NCBI RefSeq assembly: GCF_027172205.1 | Contig: NC_070614.1 | Span: forward strand, 50,904,001-50,968,000 | Direction of reading: 5' to 3' | Length of the DNA: 64,000 nucleotides | From: Podarcis raffonei | Lineage: Eukaryota; Chordata; Lepidosauria; Squamata; Lacertidae | In this document: positions 44,901-53,200 of the stretch, in pieces | Layout: each line of letters begins with the position of its first letter | Numbering within the stretch: position 1 is the first letter of the stretch | Position numbers and translations under genes: made by a program | The notes under the pieces: model-generated | Told to the model about the DNA's origin: nothing | The model's database searches: none | What the model saw: only the letters and a program-made list of their open reading frames with translations

Positions 44901-47665
44901 GAAGCTGTACGCCAGCTCCCTCGGCCAATAAAGCGAGATGAGCACCGCAACCCCAGAGTCGTCCGCAACTGGACCTAATGGTCAGGGGTCCCTTTACCTT
45001 TACCTTGACTTACAGAAGGGCACCATCTTCCTCATCGACTGCCAGATTCTGGAAGGCGTCCCGGCCGCCAAACTGAACGGTTCCCTCCAGCATATCTCCG
45101 CTCCTCTCTGCCTCCTGCACTCGACTCCCCTGGGGGAAATGATCCCCATTGCCATCCAGGTAACGCCCGTCTCCCTCTGGGGTGGCAAATTCCACTAAGC
45201 CCCCCACCCCTCGGAGCTGGAGGGATTAATTTTCTTCCTCACCCTCTTTCTTCCGCCCCACCCCCTTGTACCACAACATTCAGTCTCTTCTGTTATTTCA
45301 GTTCCGACGAAACATCCCAGAGCAATTAACAATAAAAACAGATTTTTTTAAAAGAAAAGGATGTTTTCAAATCGAGGGCAGAGTCGGACTGGAACCGTTG
45401 CTTCAAAAGGCATGTTGAGAAAAGTAGACATGTTCGTTTCAATGGGTCTGTCCCGAGTAGGGCTTAGTTGACTACAACGCTTTGGTTTACTAGCAGGGGT
45501 CAGCAAACTTTTTCAGCAGGGGGCCGGTCCACTATCCCTCAGACCTTGTGGGGGGCCGGACTGTATTCTGGAAAAAATATATGATGAATTTCTATGCCCC
45601 ACAAATAAACCAGAGATGCGTTTTAAATAAAAGCACACATTCTACTCATGGAAAAACACACTGATTCCCGGACCGTCTGGGGGCCAGATTTAGAAGGTGA
45701 TTGGGCTGGATCCGGCCCCCGGGCCTTAGTTTGCCTACCCATGGTTTAGAGCAAACTTTTTTCAAAGAGGGCCAGATTGGATGAAGTGAAGGGCCGTGAG
45801 AGTTGTTGAACTTTTTTTAGGGCTGAAGTCATTGAGGTTTTGGGGGATTTTACCCGTGGAAATAAACTGCCACAGGGGCCAGATTAAACCGATTAGGCCC
45901 CCGAAATGGACTTTGGATATGCCTGGTTTAGAGGAAAAAGATTCCTGGCTTTGTGCCGTTGCCTCATGGACGGGGGCCTGGTGGGTGAATAGTTTCGTAC
46001 AACTCAGAAGTGCAAACATATTCCTACGGAAGCCTGCCTGCAAAAAAATATGGGTTTACTCCGTGTTGACCTGCGACACCATTTTCACTTCCCTCTCAAG
46101 CATAGCTGTCAACTTTTCCCTTTTCTTGCAAGGAATCCTATTTGGAATAAGGGGATTTCCCTTAAAAAAAGGGAAATGTTGACAGCTATGCTCCCAAGGG
46201 ACTAGTAACTTGCTCTCGAAAAACAACGGCCTCAACAATGCTTTTCTGTTTCCAGCTCACCCAGCAACCCGGACCAGAGAGCCCCGTCTTCTTGCCCACC
46301 GATTCGGAGTGGGACTGGGCGCTGGCAAAGCTCTGGGTGCGAAACAGCACTTTCCACATCCACGAGGTGCTCACCCACCTGCTGCAAACCCACCTGGTGG
46401 TGGAAGTCTTCCTGCTGGCCACCCTGCGGCAACTGCCCATGTGCCACCCGGTGCACAAGGTGGGTGTGGGTTGCAGGGAGGGCCGGCTCTGCCGTTGGGC
46501 AGCGTGAGGTGGCTGCCTCAGGCGGTACATTCTGAGAGGCGGTGGTGCCCCATAGCTCTTCCTCCTGAGCTCCCTGGCCCTCTCCTTGGAGAAGAGAGCT
46601 GTGTCTCACACCTCTAGGTAAAGGGACCTGAAATATCCTCAGAGTCGAGTGTGGATTTCATGCTCTTTATGCAGCTCATAGTGGTGAGGAGGAATGGAAG
46701 TTCCCCCAGAATGTCTGCTTTATATACATTATTTACACAATGGGCCCCACGTGATTGGCTAATTCCGGGATTCACCTGTAGGCCAATCAGGTTGCGGATT
46801 CACTTCCACCTGGAGCTGGATTGGGTGGCTCCTGTGGACCAATCAGACTGCTGCATTCTGAATCCTATTCTAGGACCAATCAGACTGCTGCATTCTGAAT
46901 CCTATTGTTCTAGGACCAATCAGACTTCTGCCTTTTGGATCCTATTCAACGCAGTACATAACAGGACCCCTGACTGTTAAATCCAGTCGCGGACGACTCT
47001 GGGGTTGCGGCGCTCATCTCGCTTTACTGGCCGAGGGAGCCGGCGTTTGTCCACAGACAGTTTTTCCGGGTCATGTGGCCAGCATGACTAAGCCGCTTCT
47101 GGCGAAACTAGAGGAGCGCACGGAAACACCATTTACCTTCCCGCCAGAGTGGTACCTATTTATCTACTTGCACTTTTGATGTGCTTCCGAACTGCTAGGT
47201 TGGCAGGAGCAGGGACCGACCAACGGGAGCTCACCTCGTCGCGGGGATTCGAACCGCCGACCTTCCGATCAGCAAGCCCTAGGCTCTGTGGTTTAACCCA
47301 CAGCGCCACCCGCGTTGGGGTCCCTTACAATTCTGCAATTCTATGAAAATATTTGTGGAGGGTGGATATACCCAGAGTTGGCCTGAGCAAGGTTTGGGGA
47401 AGGGGATGATCTCGCCTCTCCCTTGGGCTTCCCCCGCCCTCTGTGACCTCCTTTCTCTGATCTTGTTTTATTTCTCTCTCACCTGCAGCTGTTAATCCCA
47501 CACTTCAGATATACGCTCCATATCAACGTCCTGGGAAGGGGGAACCTCTTTGCTCCAGGCGGCCTCATAGACCTGGTAAGCGCAGATTTGCTTAACCCTT
47601 AGTAGTCTGATCCTGGGGGCAGTTGCCCACGATGAAGACTTTGCCCCACATATGGGAAATAAACT

Positions 47666-47712
<47 letters not shown>

Positions 47713-50190
47713 TTATTTATACCCTGCCCATCTGGCTGGGTTTCCCCAGCCACTCTGGGCGGCTCCCAACAGAATATTAAAAACACGATAAAACATAAAA
47801 CTGTATTCTGCTCTGGTCAGACCCCACCTGGAGTACTGTGTCCAGTTCTGGGCACCACAGTTCAAGAAGGACACTGACAAACTGGAACGTGTCCAGAGGA
47901 GGGCAACCAAAATGGTCAAAGGCCTGGAAACGATGCCTTATGAGGAACGGCTAAGGGAGCTGGGCATGTTTAGCCTGGAGAAGAGGAGGTTAAGGGGTGA
48001 TATGATAGCCATGTTCAAATATATAAAAGGATGTCATATAGAGGAGGGAGAAAGGTTGTTTTCTGCTGCTCCAGAGAAGCGGACACGGAGCAATGGATCC
48101 AAACTACAAGAAAGAAGATTCCACCTAAACATTAGGAAGAACTTCCTGACAGTAAGAGCTGTTCGACAGTGGAATTTGCTGCCAAGGAGTGTGGTGGAGT
48201 CTCCTTCTTTGGAGGTCTTTAAGCAGAGGCTTGACAACCATATGTCAGGAGTGCTCTGATGGTGTTTCCTGCTTGGCAGGGGGTTGGACTCGATGGCCCT
48301 TGTGGTCTCTTCCAACTCTATGATTCTATGATTCTATGATCAAACATTAAAAACATCCCTAAACAGGGCTGCCTTCAGATGGCTTCTAAAAGTCAGATAG
48401 TTGTTTATTTCCTTGACATCTGGTGGGAGGGCGTTCCACAGGGTGGGCACCACCACCGAGAAGGCCCTCTGCCTGGTTCCCTGTAGCTTTGCTTCTCGCA
48501 GGGAGGGAACCGCTAGAAGGCCCTCAGAGCTGGACCTCCGTGTCCAGGCTGAACGATGGGGGTGGAATATGCACAGCTTGCAGACTTAACATAGAATGAG
48601 AGAACAAGAAGAACATATATTTAGAGAAGATTGGAAAGCGTTTATTGAATATATGGGAAATAACTGTGTACAGCTGAAAACGCTGGCAGCATTGAGATAA
48701 ATTCAATAGCGCAAATAAGTTTTGATGGACGTAATAATGGAAGACTGAATGGTATAGTTTTTGTAGATTATGCAGGGTTTTTTGATATGTAACATGAACC
48801 ATGAAAAGAGAAGAAGGGAAGTCATTGATATCTTAAGGATGTAAGAAAGAGTACTTTAAACTGTAAAACAGAAAATTTAATAAAAAAATTATATACCAAA
48901 AAAACCCATAATCATAATAGCAGCAATAATAATAATAATAATATAATGAATACACTTTGGAATTCCCTGCCTTAAGCAGGCGCTTTCCTGTTTCTGAGCT
49001 CAGCAGCTTACCTGCTCCATATACCATCCAACTTTTTCAGACCCCAAACTGGGACATGTGTCTTCCGGAATGCTCTCCCAGGAGATTCTCGCGACCCGCA
49101 CCTCTCTGCCCCCCCAGGTGCTTTTTAAGCACAAGAGCAGCCAAAACGGCTGCCATGATCTCTCATGAAAAAACGAGATGTCCCGTTTTTCCCAGGGCAC
49201 TTGACAGCTTTGCATTTGCTGCACAGTGTTACATGCTCCTCAAAAAGGGCCTTTTCTCTCTCCCAGGCCATGGCCACGGGCTTCCACGGTCTGTCACACC
49301 TGCTGGCTAAAGGTCTTTCGACGCTGACGTATACCACCCTCTGCCTCCCCGACGACCTCCGGGAGAGGGGGCTTGAGTCGCTCCCCGGCTACTACTACAA
49401 GGAGGACGGCATGAAGCTCTGGGAAGCCATCGAGAGGTGCGATCCAGGCTCTGCGAGGGCGGAGAGGGACAAAGCGGAAAGCGAGGGCAAGCCAGTACGT
49501 TTCCGAGCACAATTCAAAGTGTTGGTGCTGACTTTTAAAGCACTAAACGGCCTCAGTCCTGTATACCTGAAGGAGTGTCTCCACCTCCATCGTTCTGCCT
49601 GGACACTGAGGTCCAGCGCCGAGGGCCTTCTGGCAGGTCCCTCACTGTGGGAAGTGAAGTTATAGGGAACCAGGCAGAGGGCCTTCTCAGTGGTGGCACC
49701 CACCCTGTGGAACAACTACCAGACTTTTAGAAGACATCTGAAGGCAGCCCTCTTTGGGGAAGCTTTTAATGTTTAACAGACTACTGTATTTTAATACTTG
49801 GTTGGAAGCCGCCCAGAGTGGCTAGGGAAACCCAGCCAGATGGGCGGGGTATAAATAATAAATTATTATTATATTATTATTATTATTATAAGCCTTCCTG
49901 CTGGGGACACTGGGAGGGTTGCAGAGGCAGACCTCCAGCCCATCTCTTCAAATCCTGGAATTCCTAGACTTGGGAAGGAACAAGATTTAGACTATTGCTA
50001 AGTAGGTCGTGTCGTTTGCAAGCATAATCTCACTGGGGGAGAAGCCATCATTACGGACACACTTAGGTCAAGAGAGTCTCTCTGGCGCCTTCGTCGGTAA
50101 GATGGTTCAACCATCAGACATAACAGTCTGTGAGACTAGATGAAGCCAATGGTGGTCCATCTACTGCAGCATTCTCTTTTTACAGTGACC

Positions 50191-50232
<42 letters not shown>

Positions 50233-53200
50233 TGTATTACTTATACCCTGCCCATCTGGCCGGGCCTCCCCGTCCACTCTGGGCGGCTCCCAACAGAATA
50301 TTAAAAACACGATAAAACATCAAACATTCAAAACTTCCCTAAACAGGGCTACCATCAGATGCCTTCTAAAAGTCAGATTATTTCCTTGACATCTGGTGGG
50401 AGGGCGTTCCACAGGGCAGGCACCACCACCAAGAAGGCCCTCTGCCTGGTTCCCTGTGATCTCACTTCTCGCAGGGAGGGAACCACCAGAAGGCCCTCGG
50501 AGCTGGACCTCAGTGTCCGGGCAGAATGATGGGGGTGGAGATGCTCCTTCAGGTCTACTGGGCCTTTGAGGCCGTTTAGGGCTTTCAAGGTCAGCACCAA
50601 CACTTTGAATTGTGCTCGGAAAAATACTGGGAGCCAATGTAGGTCTTTCGGGACCGGTGTTATATGGTCTTGGCGGCCACTCCCAGTCACCAGTCTAGCT
50701 GCTACATTCTAGTCTAGCATGCCACAGTCATGCTTTGCCAGCTGGCGACTGATGGGAGTTGTAATCCCACACCTCCAGAGGCCAACAGAGTGGGCAGCGA
50801 GAGAAACTATTTTCTCCTCCTGCGCCCTCACCGGCCACTGCCACCGACTCTTTCCCTTCTCTCATTGCTGCAGTTTTGTGAAGGGCATTGTCCATCTCTA
50901 CTACAAAAGTGACAGTTGTGTCAAGGAGGATCCTGAACTCCAGGCCTGGGTGGCTGAGATTTTCGATAAGTGCTTTTTCCATCGAGAGTCCTCTGGTAAG
51001 ATCTGCTTCCCGCGTCCTCTTCATCGCGAGCTACAAAAATGGCCGTCGAACCCTGAATCGCCTCATGCTGCAACCACTTCTGGGCATAGCTGTCAACTGT
51101 CCCTTATTTGGTGGGAAAGTCCCTTATCCCAGCGCTGTGTCCTGCTGCTGTCCCTTATTGATGATGTCCCTTAGATTTCCCGGGTTTCAAAGAAAGCAGC
51201 TCCTCTCCCTCCCTCCCTGCCGGCCAGGGAGGAGGGAGGCTCCAACTGGGTTGCTTGGCTGCGTTGCTCACCCAATAAGGAGTCTGAGAACGACTGGGGG
51301 GTGGAGCTTGCATGCCTTGTGCCAATCAAATCGGCCGCATTGCCTGGGGACTCGCCTTTGCTCAGCACTTCCCAGCGGAGAGGTGACGGTGGTTTTCCTT
51401 GCTGCATCCCCTTTGCCGGGTTGCTGCGCTGTGGGAACCACCACTTGAGGCTTCGTTTGGCAGCTGGTTGGCTAAAATCCCTTATTTTGGCTGCTGAGCC
51501 CTTATTTTTGAGGCTGCTGGTCCCTTATTTTCAAATCTGTAAGTTGACAGCTATGCCTCTGGGGGAGGTTGTGGGGCTCAGTTGAGTGGGGTGGCATCTT
51601 GACCCCGATTTTGCTCTCCTTCCAGGCTTCCCTGAGCATCTAGAAACCATTGCCCAACTCACCAAATACCTCACCATGGTAATATTCACCTGCTCCATCC
51701 GCCATGCCAGCGTCAACAACGGCCAGGTGGGGGTCTTCATCTTTCTCCTGTTCTTTAACTCTGTGGAATGCAAATGATTGCATAGAGAGGGAAAGGAGAG
51801 GGAGAATTGTGTGTATGTGAGAAAGGGGGTGGGTCAGAACAGCACTCCTTATCCTCATGGAAGGGGACGCGGGTGGCGCTGTGTTCTAAACCACTGAGCC
51901 TCTAAACCACTGAGCCTCTTGGGCTTGCCGATCGGAAGGTCGGCGGTTCGAATCCCCGCAATGGGGTGAGCTCCCGTTGCTCGGTCCCAGCTCCCGCCAA
52001 CCTAGCAGTTTGAAAGCATACCAGCGCAAGTAGATAAATAGGTACCTCTGTGGCAGGAAGGTAAATGGCATTTCCGTGCGCTGTGGTACTCCTCACAGTG
52101 TCCCGTTGCACCAGAAGCGGTTTAGTCCTGCTGGCCACATGACCCGGAAAGCTGTTTGCGGACAAACCCCGGCTCCCTCGGCCTGCAAGCGAGATGAGCG
52201 CCACAACCCCATAGTCACCTTTGACTGGACATAACTGTCCAGGGGTCGTTTACCTTTACCTATCCTCAAGCTCCTCAGATGTCATTGGACTCCAGTTCCC
52301 ACCAGCCACAACCACCACAGCCAATGGCCAGGTGAAACAGGAGTGGTCTCCAGTAACATCTGGAGGGCACCAGGTTGGGGAGGAGTGGTGTAGACAATTC
52401 TGAACCAGGTGGGCCAAGGGATGGCATCCGTAGAAGGCAGTTTCCAATGCTGGTTCCCCAGCCTCACCCAATGGAGAATCTCCCTCCTTCCTCTGAGATT
52501 TAATCCCAGCGAACATGCTCTGTGGATCTCTCAGGTGACCCATCTCCCCAGGCAGAGGCGGAGGAAGGGTGCCAGGTATCTTTCGACCACCCAGGGCCCT
52601 CTAACCTCCAGCTCTCCTTCTCCAGTTTGACTTTGGCGCCTGGATGCCCAACTACCCCTCCTCCATGAGGAAGCCACCCCCGAAAATCAAGGGCAGGGCG
52701 ACTTTCGAGAGCATCCTGGAGACTTTGCCGGACGTCGGCACCACCTGTAACACTTTGTTGCTCCTTTGGCTGCTTAGCAAGGAACCGGAGGATAGGGTAA
52801 GAGGAAGATGGGAGGGACATTGATGGAGGGTGTTTATTGGGTTGTTATTTTGATGATCTGTGTTGTGGTTTTATATTTTGATTTTGTTCGGTGAACCGCC
52901 CTGAGACCTCTGGGTACAGGGCGGTATATAAATTCAATAAATCAGTCATCATCAGGGGTCAGCAAACTTTTTCAGCAGGGGGCCAGTCCACTGTCCCTCA
53001 GACCTTGTGGAGGGCTGGACTATATTTTTTGGGGGAAATGAACGAATTCCTATGCCCCACAAATAACCCAGAGATGCATTTTAAATAAAAGGGCACATTC
53101 TACTCATGTAAAAACACACTGATTCCTGGACCGCCTGTGGGCCGGATTTAGAAGGCAATTGGGCCGGATCCGGCCCCCGGGCCTTAGTTTGCCTACCCAT

